Source: Chryseobacterium sp. OV279
GTDB lineage: Bacteria > Bacteroidota > Bacteroidia > Flavobacteriales > Weeksellaceae
Direction: 5' to 3'
NCBI RefSeq assembly: GCF_900128945.1
Contig: NZ_FQUD01000001.1
Location: 1,750,235 to 1,814,234 of the forward strand
Length of the DNA stretch: 64,000 bases
Shown: positions 37,550 to 46,248 of the stretch, one piece after another
Position numbering within the stretch: the first letter of the stretch is position 1
Layout of the letters: each line of letters begins with the position of its first letter
Made by a program: the position numbers and the translations under genes
The notes under the pieces: model-generated
What the model was told of the DNA's origin: nothing
The model's input: only the letters and a program-made list of their open reading frames with translations
Databases searched by the model: none

Positions 37550-38464
37550 TTAATATGCGTTTTTAAATTTCAACGGAGAAACCTCAGCATGTTTTTTAAA
37601 GAAGTTATTAAAATGGGAAGGCTGATCAAATCCCAGTGTGTATCCGATCTCAGCAATATCCCAGTTGGTGTATTTCAGTAAATTTTTAGATTCCTCAAAT
37701 ACCCTTTCTTTAATGATTTGCGTGGTGGTCAACTGTGTCACTGATTTTACCGAGGAATTCAAATGATTAACGTGTACATTAAGATGTTCTGCAAAGTCTG
37801 AAGCGGTTTTCAGAGCCAAAGGATAAGCGGGGGAATCCAATGGAAACTGTTTGTTCAAAAGCTCATCAAATAAGCGGTACAGGCGGATATTGGCCGGAAG
37901 TTCGTGAGGATTAATATCATCCACACGGATCTCCAGAGCGAGATGCATCAGAGAAGCAAGATGACTTTTAATACTGCCGCACCGGAAAGGATATGCTGAA
38001 TTATTAAATTTGTACATCTGCTCAAAATAAAGAGTCGCCAGCTGAGTCTGTTCATCCGTTAAAAAAATAATAGGCTTGCTCCATTCTTTGAATAGTGAAG
38101 TCTTTTTAAACAGATTAAATTCAGAATTTTCATTAAAAAACTCTTGATTAAACAGGCAGAAATAGCCTTCCTGAAGATCTCCGTCACATTCCCAGGAATA
38201 CGGAATATTCGGCGAAGGAAAAAAGAGGGCAGGGCGGTCAATATACAGTTCATGTGATCCATACTGGAAAGTGCCTTTTCCCAGAATAAAGCTCACTTTA
38301 TAATAGTCACGGCGGTTGTACGGGCTTTTAAAGCCGCAGTATTTCCGCATAGAAACATTGAAATGCGACTTTCCGGTTTCAAAATCATCGGAATCGAACA
38401 TTTTCATCTGATTCTTTCTGAGACGTCTGTAATAATCCTCAATGGTTTCCAGCTGATCACTCAT
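37550..38464 (-). CDS. AraC-family transcriptional regulator
   Basis: 304 residues from the ATG at 38464. An in-frame ATG at 38488 overlaps a -7 box and is therefore less likely. The N-terminal half is a cupin-like sensor domain (YKVSFILGKGTFQYGSHELYIDRPALFFPSPNIPYSWEC). The C-terminal ~100 residues are the AraC double helix-turn-helix, ending AEIGYTLGFDQPSHFNNFFKKHAEVSPLKFK. It is upstream of the MFS efflux gene on the same strand and is a plausible local regulator of it. Confidence 0.92.
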   Translation of the reverse strand: MSDQLETIEDYYRRLRKNQMKMFDSDDFETGKSHFNVSMRKYCGFKSPYNRRDYYKVSFILGKGTFQYGSHELYIDRPALFFPSPNIPYSWECDGDLQEGYFCLFNQEFFNENSEFNLFKKTSLFKEWSKPIIFLTDEQTQLATLYFEQMYKFNNSAYPFRCGSIKSHLASLMHLALEIRVDDINPHELPANIRLYRLFDELLNKQFPLDSPAYPLALKTASDFAEHLNVHVNHLNSSVKSVTQLTTTQIIKERVFEESKNLLKYTNWDIAEIGYTLGFDQPSHFNNFFKKHAEVSPLKFKNAY

Positions 38465-38485
38465 GATTTTATAAATTATAAAAAT

Positions 38486-38493
38486 CAAAGATA
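38486..38493 (-). promoter_or_regulatory. -7 box of the AraC regulator gene
   Basis: TATCTTTG on the minus strand, 22 bp before the ATG at 38464; no clear -33 TTG at proper distance. Confidence 0.5.
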
Positions 38494-38739
38494 CGTAAAC
38501 TGTAATGAATCCGGATTCATTTTCTGTGAGGTAATGATAATTGACAAAATAGTTTTTCTCAATTTCCTTTGCTCAGGAATTGAATAAAACCACAAAAGTC
38601 ACAAAAGTTTTTTAAACACTTAAGTTTATTTAAAGTTTAAAATTTTATTACAAAGAAGTACACTGATGTTTCAAAAAATCAGAGATTTTTATTCGGCATG
38701 ATGAAAAATCTGCCTAATTCGTTTGATCTGCGAGAGATT

Positions 38740-38780
38740 AAAAAATAAAACCACAAAAACTTTGGTTTCTTTTGTGGTTT
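38740..38780 (-). terminator. Terminator after the GNAT gene
   Basis: AAACCACAAAA (38748-38758) pairs with TTTTGTGGTTT (38770-38780), followed on the minus strand by TATTTTTT. It lies about 43 bp after the GNAT stop. The rest of 38494-38740 holds no gene. Confidence 0.8.
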
Positions 38781-38822
38781 AAAAAAATAATAGTGTCAAA
38801 ATATTTTAAAAGCAGAAAAGAT

Positions 38823-39338
38823 CTAACCTCTACTGATTTCGAATTTTAATATTTGCGAAGGAAAATTAAAAGGTCCCGCTACAGCATCTATCACAACAGA
38901 AAACCCTAATTCTTTTAAAAACGGCAAAAGTGGATCATGCGTCATCATATTGACCCAGATGATATCCGTAAAACTGGCTGCCGATCTGCTTTTTTTCCAA
39001 AGCGATTCCCTGATTTCCGGTGAATCAAATTCCGGAAGGATCACAAAACTTATTTCTGTTGCTTTTTTTTCTTCCGGAAGGGAAGAATGACTCAATCCGC
39101 TTCTGATAATACTGTAACCTGCCGGTTTATCATCTGCATACGTAATGATCAATTGATTAGACAGATCATTTAGGTCATTGATCATCTTTCTGGGATCAAT
39201 ATTGTTTTTAATGTATTTTTTGATGTCCTCCTCAAGAACCAGTTCCCTGTGCAGGGCATAAACTGAAGAATCGATAATGGTTATAAGATCAGAAATTCCC
39301 TCCTCAGAACCTACTGTAAATTTTGAAATTATATTCAT
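38823..39338 (-). CDS. GNAT-like acetyltransferase domain protein
   Basis: 171 residues from the ATG at 39338; the ATG at 39356 overlaps the -7 box and is less likely. The middle part LIITYADDKPAGYSIIRSGL and ATEISFVILPEF fit beta strands 2-4 of the GNAT fold, and the end PLLPFLKELGFSVVIDAVAGPFNF fits the C-terminal portion (LGF). The acetyl-CoA loop Q/RxxGxG/A is not clear, so activity is uncertain. Divergent from the MocR-type regulator with a ~120-bp gap that holds direct repeats, which suggests that it is the regulator's target. Confidence 0.65.
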   Translation of the reverse strand: MNIISKFTVGSEEGISDLITIIDSSVYALHRELVLEEDIKKYIKNNIDPRKMINDLNDLSNQLIITYADDKPAGYSIIRSGLSHSSLPEEKKATEISFVILPEFDSPEIRESLWKKSRSAASFTDIIWVNMMTHDPLLPFLKELGFSVVIDAVAGPFNFPSQILKFEISRG

Positions 39339-39353
39339 GAATCTTTTTTTATT

Positions 39354-39361
39354 CAAAATTA
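39354..39361 (-). promoter_or_regulatory. -7 box of the GNAT gene
   Basis: TAATTTTG on the minus strand, 16 bp before the ATG at 39338. Confidence 0.45.
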
Positions 39362-39384
39362 GAGGATTATTGGATTCGAAAGGG

Positions 39385-39447
39385 ATACAGTTTTCATTAA
39401 TTTAATCGGTACAGTTGTTTATTTTGTAAATTTGTTCAGTACAGTTT
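39385..39447. promoter_or_regulatory. Three TACAGTT direct repeats, probable MocR operator
   Basis: ATACAGTTT (39385), GTACAGTTG (39409) and GTACAGTTT (39439) have the same orientation between the divergent GNAT and MocR-type genes. MocR/PdxR regulators are known to bind direct repeats. The second and third flank a -7 box TAAATTTG at 39427-39434. Confidence 0.6.
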
Positions 39448-39459
39448 AATAAAAGAACG

Positions 39460-40896
39460 ATGCGGTCCTATAAATATGAAATTTTTACATCGGTTATTGA
39501 AGAGCAGATCAGAAATAGGATTTTGCTGAAAGGAGAACGCCTGCCTTCCGTAAGGGAGATCAAAAGCAGATATCAGCTGAGTACAAGCTCAGTTCAAGGT
39601 GGTTTTGAATATCTGATGATGAAAGGTTTGATAGAAAGCAGTCCGCGTTCAGGCTATTTCGTAGCCTCCGTTGAAGAAAACAGTATTTCACAAGTAAGGA
39701 CAGATCTGGTTCCTGTTGTAAGAGATGCCGTATTTGCGAAAAATATGATGCTGACCTCGGCCAGAAACAAACCTTCAGAATCCAGCTCTTTCCATATGGC
39801 AGCACCGGGAGATCTTCTGATACCACAAAAACTGATTCTCAGAACCATGCAGGAAGTGATCCGCGAAAAAGGAGCTGCATTATTACGTTATTATCCTTCA
39901 AATGGTTTGTATGAATTAAGAAAACAAATTTCTATTCAGATGGCAAATCACGGATGCTTGCTTAATCCTGATGAACTGATCATTACAGACGGAGCACTGC
40001 AGGCATTGACCATTGCTTTAAGAGCGGTAACCGATCCCGGAGATATTGTAGCTGTCGAAAGTCCGTGCGTGTTTTCGGTTTTGGAGGCTGTAGCCAATCT
40101 GGGTCTTAAAATAATCGAAATTCCAGTACATTATGAAAACGGCTTTGACACAGATTATTTCAGGAAAGTCTGTACTTCAAATGATATAAAAGCTGTAGTC
40201 GTAACACCCAATTTTCACAACCCGACAGGTATCATGATGAGTGATGATGCTAAAAAAGAACTCTTGTCTGTCGCTTCTCTTTATCAGATTCCTGTTATTG
40301 AAAATGATATCTATGGCGATCTTTACTTTGGTGGTAAAAGGCCGCGTTGTATTAAAAGTTTTGACGATTCAGGACTGGTGATGACGTATTCTTCATTTTC
40401 AAAAACGCTGGCGCCGGGCATTCGTTTAGGCTGGTTGCATACCGGACGTTTCTATGCCCGCTCGGAAAGGGCAAGATTTGTCTTGGGAAGATCAGTTTCT
40501 CCCATTTATCAGGAATTGATGCTGAAGCTTCTTCAGGGAACCGGTTATGAAAGGCATCTTCGGTCATTTCGCAAGCAGCTGAATCGGCAGGCTGTTGAGC
40601 TATTGGATGCTTTACGCCTTTACTTTCCTGAAGACTCCTATTTTCATAGTCCTGAAGGAGGTTACAGTATCTGGGGAAAACTACCGGAAGGAACTGATAT
40701 GAAGGTATTTTTAGATTATTGTGATAAAAACAGAATCCTGTTCACGCCCGGAAATACATTTTCATTAACCGATGAGTACAGCCATCATTTCCGGATCGTT
40801 TTTGCAGAACGGATCAAATCTGAAAGTCTGGCATTGCTGGAAAATGCGGGTAAAAAAGCAAAGGAGCTGCTTGAAGATGGGAGTGAGAAGTCCTGA
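39460..40896 (+). CDS. MocR/PdxR-type regulator (GntR HTH fused to aminotransferase fold)
   Basis: 478 residues. A GntR winged helix-turn-helix occupies 1-75 (IRNRILLKGERLPSVREIKSRYQLSTSSV). A linker leads to a fold-type I aminotransferase-like domain (about 115-470) with HNPTGI, ENDIYGDLYF and the PLP-binding K315 in SSFSKTLAPGIRLGW. MocR proteins use PLP or its derivatives as effectors and regulate vitamin B6, amino acid or amine metabolism. The divergent neighbour is a GNAT-like gene, the most likely target, with three direct repeats in the shared control region. No pdxST genes are close by, so a PdxR role is not shown. Confidence 0.93.
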   Translation: MRSYKYEIFTSVIEEQIRNRILLKGERLPSVREIKSRYQLSTSSVQGGFEYLMMKGLIESSPRSGYFVASVEENSISQVRTDLVPVVRDAVFAKNMMLTSARNKPSESSSFHMAAPGDLLIPQKLILRTMQEVIREKGAALLRYYPSNGLYELRKQISIQMANHGCLLNPDELIITDGALQALTIALRAVTDPGDIVAVESPCVFSVLEAVANLGLKIIEIPVHYENGFDTDYFRKVCTSNDIKAVVVTPNFHNPTGIMMSDDAKKELLSVASLYQIPVIENDIYGDLYFGGKRPRCIKSFDDSGLVMTYSSFSKTLAPGIRLGWLHTGRFYARSERARFVLGRSVSPIYQELMLKLLQGTGYERHLRSFRKQLNRQAVELLDALRLYFPEDSYFHSPEGGYSIWGKLPEGTDMKVFLDYCDKNRILFTPGNTFSLTDEYSHHFRIVFAERIKSESLALLENAGKKAKELLEDGSEKS

Positions 40897-40935
40897 AAGC
40901 TGGCAAAACCCATCTCTGTCTTTTGGCTTGACCAG

Positions 40936-42417
40936 TTATAAAATATACTTCACTGCTTTGTTTTTATCCGTCTGAAGCTGTGGAATGCCGTCTGTTGTTT
41001 TAAACTCAAAACCATCGATCCATTTTTCACTGGCCAGATCAACGTCTTCACCGCTCAGGATGTGTTTCTGGAAAAAGTAAGACAGGTCTTTATCCAGATA
41101 CTTTTGGACAAGATCAAGAAACAGTTCATCTGTAAACTTCAGCTTTTTCTCTCTACAGGTTTTTAAAAGTTCCTGCATCAGGTCGTCCAGAGATTTTTTA
41201 TGACCGCTTTTGATCATGATCTGGTTATCCAGCCAGAACGCGAAGATAGAACCCCTTCGGTAAGGAACTTTTTCTATGTTCCGGCTTTTCCAGAATTCAT
41301 CTTTTATTTTGTAGTTCGGGATGTTGCGTTGTGGGTTTTTCCAATGACTTTTAATCACTTCTTCATTGAAAAGTTTCAGCCATTCTTCGGATGAAATATC
41401 TTTGATTCTAAGTCTGTTTTTATAGGTGTAATAATCTGTAAACCCTTCACTGAACCAGTAATTGAGTTCTTCATGCTGGTTTTTGATCCTGTTTCCAATC
41501 CAGTCATGCATCAGCTCGTGGTGAAGAAGGTAGAGATAAGCATTTTTATTGTTAAACGGATTGTTGGTTCCCTGGATCATAAAAGCATTTTTTATAGCTG
41601 AACCATTAGTGCTGTAGCCTTTAAATAAGCTGTCTTTTTGAGAAACGGTCGGGCTCATGATCACGGTAAAATAATCCTGATCGTAATCTTTCCAGAAATC
41701 CCGCTGCGACTGTACCGCTTTTTTAAGGTTGGAAAAAAGAAAGTCATCGGAGAATCCGTTATTCCATTCATCCCTTATTGCAAAGTAGACCGGCTTGTCA
41801 TGAATTTTAAAATCATAGATCCGGTAATCACCACCTACAAAAAGTGAGTGGTAGAAACCTTCCCAAAGCACTGTTTTAATCTTCTGTTTTTTGACCTGGC
41901 TTGCAAAAGTATTGTGTATTTTGAACTCTTCAGGAAAACCGATCCATTCAATCGAAAATTCAAATTCATGGTCATCCGGCAGTTCTGTGAACATTTTGGG
42001 AACGATAAATAAGTTCTTTCCCATAACGTGGAAAAAATGATCCTTTACTTTGGGGCGGTTGAAAATGCGGTGGTTCGGATCTTTGAAATCCTGTTTGATG
42101 TGATACACAAAAGAAACTTTTCTGCTGTCTTTATGACGAATCTTTATTTCATCATTGTCCGGCTTTGTTTCGAAACGGATACCGGGATTGTCTTCTTTCA
42201 GTAGAACAACACTTTTAAACAGATCTTTCTCGCCCCAGTTTTCATTCCGGTAGTAGAAATCTGTTGTTTCCGAAGATTTTTTCTGAGTATAATCCACCTG
42301 AATTTTTAAGCCATTCTGCTCAAGGTTTTCATCATAATACACTTTATAGCTGATCTTATTCTGTGAAAAGAGATACAGTGGGATGAAAAGTAGTATAAAA
42401 AGTAACGGTCTGATCAT
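40936..42417 (-). CDS. Exported M61/M1-like zinc metallopeptidase
   Basis: 493 residues with a signal peptide (MIRPLLFILLFIPLYLFSQ). The gluzincin motif is complete: H300-E301-L-M-H304 in LLHHELMHDWIGNRI and the third ligand E324 in WFSEGFTDYY. The N-terminal ~200 residues form a beta domain, and after the catalytic core comes a helical C-terminal part. The arrangement resembles M61 glycyl aminopeptidases or M1-like peptidases and implies periplasmic or surface peptide cleavage. It has a -7 box (TATATTTG) upstream, and its 3' end converges with the MocR gene with a 39-bp gap. Confidence 0.87.
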   Translation of the reverse strand: MIRPLLFILLFIPLYLFSQNKISYKVYYDENLEQNGLKIQVDYTQKKSSETTDFYYRNENWGEKDLFKSVVLLKEDNPGIRFETKPDNDEIKIRHKDSRKVSFVYHIKQDFKDPNHRIFNRPKVKDHFFHVMGKNLFIVPKMFTELPDDHEFEFSIEWIGFPEEFKIHNTFASQVKKQKIKTVLWEGFYHSLFVGGDYRIYDFKIHDKPVYFAIRDEWNNGFSDDFLFSNLKKAVQSQRDFWKDYDQDYFTVIMSPTVSQKDSLFKGYSTNGSAIKNAFMIQGTNNPFNNKNAYLYLLHHELMHDWIGNRIKNQHEELNYWFSEGFTDYYTYKNRLRIKDISSEEWLKLFNEEVIKSHWKNPQRNIPNYKIKDEFWKSRNIEKVPYRRGSIFAFWLDNQIMIKSGHKKSLDDLMQELLKTCREKKLKFTDELFLDLVQKYLDKDLSYFFQKHILSGEDVDLASEKWIDGFEFKTTDGIPQLQTDKNKAVKYIL

Positions 42418-42458
42418 ATTTCAGGATGATTAAAAGTATTTCTAAGAATAGGACAATC

Positions 42459-42466
42459 CAAATATA
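42459..42466 (-). promoter_or_regulatory. -7 box of the metallopeptidase gene
   Basis: TATATTTG on the minus strand, 41 bp before the start codon. Confidence 0.45.
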
Positions 42467-42579
42467 TTATTTCTTACATCAAGTGCCATTTTTGGAACGA
42501 GAAAGAGATCAAACAATTTCATTCCTGTAAAAATTTTGAAATTGATTCCGGTAAAACCCGATGTTAATTAAATATTTTT

Positions 42580-42587
42580 TAATTTCG
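42580..42587 (+). promoter_or_regulatory. Candidate -7 box of the ABC-TonB operon
   Basis: TAATTTCG (one mismatch to TAnnTTTG), 32 bp before the TTG start at 42620. It is the only promoter-like box ahead of the five-gene operon. Confidence 0.4.
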
Positions 42588-42619
42588 CAGCATTCAAGTT
42601 CAATCAGCAAATCTATCCA

Positions 42620-42979
42620 TTGAGAGTCACAAGGCATTTTAAAAACTTTCTGACGGCAATTTTTATTGCTGTGTATGCTTTTGCTGTTTCTCCGGCGGAA
42701 TATCTCCACCATCATTTTCTTCACAGCCAGAATGCCGGAAATTCTTTTCAGCAGACAAAAGGAGAGAATGGGAAAATTTTCAAAAAGGCCTTTTCATCAT
42801 GTGATACCAAGTGCCCCATCTGCCACCATAAATTGTTGGGTGAGGGTGGAATCGGAAAGATTTATACGGCTGTTTTTTCTGTATCAAAAATCACGGGAAA
42901 GATCTTCTCTTCTCCCGAATTTCTATTTTCTTACACTCTTTTTTCCCTTTCAGACAGAGGCCCACCGGCTGTATTATAA
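42620..42979 (+). CDS. Small membrane/exported protein with Cys and His cluster (DUF2946-like)
   Basis: 119 residues with a TTG start; no ATG fits the N terminus. A membrane helix or signal sequence at about 8-25 (FLTAIFIAVYAFAVSPAEYL) is followed by HHH at 30-32 and a Cys cluster C61-x3-C65-x2-C68 with two His after it, then a second hydrophobic segment and a final RGPP motif. This layout recalls DUF2946-like small proteins found next to TonB receptors and metal loci. The Cys/His residues suggest metal (copper or iron) binding. It is the first gene of the ABC-TonB operon. An overlapping frame (42666) reads through, but without protein-like pattern. Confidence 0.65.
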   Translation: MRVTRHFKNFLTAIFIAVYAFAVSPAEYLHHHFLHSQNAGNSFQQTKGENGKIFKKAFSSCDTKCPICHHKLLGEGGIGKIYTAVFSVSKITGKIFSSPEFLFSYTLFSLSDRGPPAVL

Positions 42980-43050
42980 TTTTTAAATATCCCATGCCTG
43001 CTTTTGCGGGCTGAACTTTTTTTAATTATTTAATTACATAATACATTTTC

Positions 43051-43752
43051 ATGTCAATATTACAAGCGATTGAGCTTAGTAAGCAGTACAATAATGTCAC
43101 TGCACTAAGTGGACTCAATATATCCGTACAAAAAGGAGAAATTTTCTGTTTACTCGGACAAAACGGAGCCGGCAAAACCACAACGATCAATATATTCTTA
43201 GGCTTCTTAAAAGCAAGTTCAGGACAGGCTCTCATTAAAGGAGTTCCGGTGGAAGTTAATGGAGAAACGACTAAAAAGTTTACGGCCTATATTCCGGAAG
43301 TGGTGCAGCTGTATCCCAATCTTACAGGAATTGAAAACTTAGATTTTTTCAGTCAGATGGCGGGTTTCAGGTATTCCAAAGAAGAACTGGGAATGCTGCT
43401 GGAAAACACAAGCCTTCAGAAGGAAGCCCATCACAAAAAGCTGGCTGCCTATTCCAAAGGAATGCGTCAGAAAGTGGCTATTGCCATTGCTGTTGCGAAG
43501 AGTGCAGACCTCATCTTAATGGACGAACCCACTTCAGGACTTGACCCGAAAGCCACTGCAGAATTCACCAGAATCTGCAAAGAACTTGCTGCCAAAGGGA
43601 AAACCATCATCATGGCTACCCATGATATTTTCAATGCAGTGAATGTGGGTACACGGATCGGCATTATGAAAGAAGGAAGACTGGTTCATACCCTTGATGC
43701 CAAATCTGTTACGGCGGATGAGCTGCAGAAGATTTATTTAGAAACCATTTAA
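43051..43752 (+). CDS. ABC transporter ATP-binding protein
   Basis: 233 residues, a complete ABC ATPase: Walker A GQNGAGKTTT near 38, Q-loop region, signature AYSKGMRQKVAIAIAV (LSGGQ variant YSKGM), Walker B LILMDEPTSGLDP and the switch His in ATHDIF. It resembles NosF/ABC-2 type ATPases that pair with ABC-2 or DUF3526 permeases. Two such permeases follow two genes downstream; a TonB-dependent receptor lies between. It thus probably powers a membrane transporter working with the outer membrane receptor. Confidence 0.93.
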   Translation: MSILQAIELSKQYNNVTALSGLNISVQKGEIFCLLGQNGAGKTTTINIFLGFLKASSGQALIKGVPVEVNGETTKKFTAYIPEVVQLYPNLTGIENLDFFSQMAGFRYSKEELGMLLENTSLQKEAHHKKLAAYSKGMRQKVAIAIAVAKSADLILMDEPTSGLDPKATAEFTRICKELAAKGKTIIMATHDIFNAVNVGTRIGIMKEGRLVHTLDAKSVTADELQKIYLETI

Positions 43753-43762
43753 GAACCGGGGA

Positions 43763-46237
43763 ATGAAATATTTGTATATCACAGCAGCACTGGCCGCCGC
43801 CAGTGTGAAGGTCTGTGCGCAGGAGACATTGTCCGGGGAAGTGATTGGGGAACATCATCAGAGGCTTAAAAATGCCAGAATCATTATTAAAAACAACGAA
43901 AACAGATATGAAACGACATCCAATGACGGAAATTTCAGCATACCGGATGTCAGAAAAGGAACCTATGAAATCAGTGTTAATGCTGAATCTTATGATACCT
44001 ATACCGAACAGATCGAAGCGGACAGTACGTTTTTAACCAAGAAACTTGTCATTCATCTGTATAAGGTCGGAACCATTCAGGAAGTGGAAATTTTAGGAAG
44101 AGCTGCGAAAAAATACCAGAGTGATTATTCTTTCTCGGCTACTAAAATTGGAGTTCAGAACAAAGACATTCCCTTTTCCATTTCTACGGTAAGTAAGGAA
44201 CTGATCAAAGACCGGCAGGCTTTTCAATTGGGTGATGCCGTGAAAATGGCGAGCAGTGTAACGCCTGTCAGCTATTATAATCAGTTCAGCATCCGCGGCA
44301 TTGCACAGAATGAAGAAGGTACGATCATCAACGGAATGCGGACCCGGCAGTATTATTTTATGCAGCCGATTACGACAAATCTTGAAAAGATTGAAGTTAT
44401 AAAAGGTCCGGCCAGTGCCGTTCTTTCCAGTGTGGATCCGGGAGGAAGCATTGTTTTGGTAACTAAAAAACCATTGAAAACGCCAAGCAGGGAAGTGACC
44501 ATGAGCGCAGGAAGTTTTAGCACCATAAGAAGTTCTCTGGATTTTACAGGGCCCTTAAACAAGGAGAAAACGCTCTTGTACAGGTTCAATGCAGGCTATG
44601 CACAGGCTCAGAGTTTCAGGGATATTCAGTCTCAGAAGAGTGTTCTGGTTTCCCCTTCCATTTCCTATATCCCAAATGACAGGACGGCGATCAACGTAGA
44701 AATGATCTACAGCGACCTGAACGGGAAAATAGACAGAGGTCAGCCTATTTTCGGAGCAGTAGACGGGATGACGGATCTTCGAAGCACTCCAATAAGCTTT
44801 AATCTTGGAGCCATTAATGATTATTTTAAATCAAAAGAACTGATCATCATGTCCAATTTTACCCACAGGATTACCGATAAGATCAGTATCAATGCTTCGT
44901 ATATGAAGCAGACCTGGAAGGAAGATCTTCAGGAACATAGAACGACGAATGCTTTTGCTGTAGATGCGAATAACAAACCTATTCCAACGCTGGCGGCTAT
45001 GCAGATGGTTCAGAGAAACCAGTTCTGGAATACGGATAATCTTAATGCTTATCTGGTGTTTAACCTTAAATCAGGACCTATTGAGCATAAAATCCTGGCA
45101 GGCTATGATTTGATCAGCACCCATAAATATAAAGGCGGAGCACAGAACACGGCAAGAGGATATCTTCTGACCAACGGGAAAACAACTTCTTCCTATAACC
45201 CGCAGAACGCAGCTGACTATCAAATGGTGACTGTCAATGGGATTACCATGCCTAAACCCAATGTAGAGCATTTCAATCTGGCCAATCCTGTGTACAGTAT
45301 CAAAAATCCTGATGAATATGTCTTTTCAAAGGCTGCATTACCGCCAGCTTTGATACGTTCTCATGGAATTTACATTCAGGATCAGATGAAATGGAACCGT
45401 TTTAATCTGTTTTTAAGCCTCAGACAGGAGTGGTTTCAGGATATTACCCGTTATAAAGAGAATAATGAAATCGTGGTCAAAGACAGCAAACTGATTCCGA
45501 GAATTGGTCTGACCTATAATGTGAATGAACGGATCAATGTTTATGCGTCATACATCGAAGGATTCCAGCCACAGTCGAATACGGCGTCACTGGCTCCTGT
45601 GGTTATTCCCGAAGGCAGAGCTTTTGAGCCTTTGAGAAGTCAGTCCAAGGAAGTTGGAATGAAAGCCGATTTCTTTAATAAAAAAATTCATGTTGATGTT
45701 GCCATTTACGAGATTCGTCAGCGGAATATCCTTTTGAATGCCAATGATCCCGCGGAACCGGATCGTTTGGTAACCAGAGGACAGGAGCGCAGCCGTGGTT
45801 TTGAAATGGACGTTATCGGGAACATATCCAAGGCATGGCAGGTATTTGCATCTTACGGATACAATGATGCGAGAATTATTGATGATATCAATCCTGCATT
45901 AATCGGTGCGAGAAAGCAGAATACTCCGTTCCACAGTGCCAATATCTGGCAGAAATACAGCTTTGGAGAAACCTCTTTTCTGAAGGACCTTGCCGTAGGA
46001 CTAGGCGTTCAGTACAGCGGAAATAAAGTTCCTATGTACAACCGCTCCTTTCTGGTTCCTGAGTATACCGTCTTTGATGCCGCAGTTTACTACAGCCCGA
46101 AACAGGGCCCTGTGAGCATTTCACTCAATATCAATAACCTTTTTAACACAACTTACTGGCTGGGCGCACAGAATTATCTCCGTCTGTTTCCTGGAGCTCC
46201 AAGAAACGCAGTGCTCACGGCAGTTTATAAATTTTAA
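43763..46237 (+). CDS. TonB-dependent siderophore-type receptor
   Basis: 824 residues. Signal peptide MKYLYITAALAAASVKVCAQ; carboxypeptidase-D regulatory-like domain at about 22-105 (LSGEVIGEHHQRLKNARIIIK); plug domain at ~120-250 with DIPFSISTVSKELIKDRQAF and FSIRGIAQNEEGTIINGM, typical of siderophore receptors of the FhuA/FepA class; then a long beta-barrel ending AVYKF with the C-terminal Phe. It takes up a TonB-dependent substrate, likely an iron or copper chelate. It begins 10 bp after the ABC ATPase and ends 11 bp before the first permease, so all are in one operon. Receptor type confident; ligand unknown. Confidence 0.94.
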   Translation: MKYLYITAALAAASVKVCAQETLSGEVIGEHHQRLKNARIIIKNNENRYETTSNDGNFSIPDVRKGTYEISVNAESYDTYTEQIEADSTFLTKKLVIHLYKVGTIQEVEILGRAAKKYQSDYSFSATKIGVQNKDIPFSISTVSKELIKDRQAFQLGDAVKMASSVTPVSYYNQFSIRGIAQNEEGTIINGMRTRQYYFMQPITTNLEKIEVIKGPASAVLSSVDPGGSIVLVTKKPLKTPSREVTMSAGSFSTIRSSLDFTGPLNKEKTLLYRFNAGYAQAQSFRDIQSQKSVLVSPSISYIPNDRTAINVEMIYSDLNGKIDRGQPIFGAVDGMTDLRSTPISFNLGAINDYFKSKELIIMSNFTHRITDKISINASYMKQTWKEDLQEHRTTNAFAVDANNKPIPTLAAMQMVQRNQFWNTDNLNAYLVFNLKSGPIEHKILAGYDLISTHKYKGGAQNTARGYLLTNGKTTSSYNPQNAADYQMVTVNGITMPKPNVEHFNLANPVYSIKNPDEYVFSKAALPPALIRSHGIYIQDQMKWNRFNLFLSLRQEWFQDITRYKENNEIVVKDSKLIPRIGLTYNVNERINVYASYIEGFQPQSNTASLAPVVIPEGRAFEPLRSQSKEVGMKADFFNKKIHVDVAIYEIRQRNILLNANDPAEPDRLVTRGQERSRGFEMDVIGNISKAWQVFASYGYNDARIIDDINPALIGARKQNTPFHSANIWQKYSFGETSFLKDLAVGLGVQYSGNKVPMYNRSFLVPEYTVFDAAVYYSPKQGPVSISLNINNLFNTTYWLGAQNYLRLFPGAPRNAVLTAVYKF

Positions 46238-46248
46238 ATCTTAAGATT

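Noticed and set aside
42666..42986. An ATG-started 106-codon frame in the place of the DUF2946-like gene.
   Set aside because: The frame at 42620 has the helix, Cys/His cluster and RGPP end expected of the small membrane protein family; the ATG frame has none of these.
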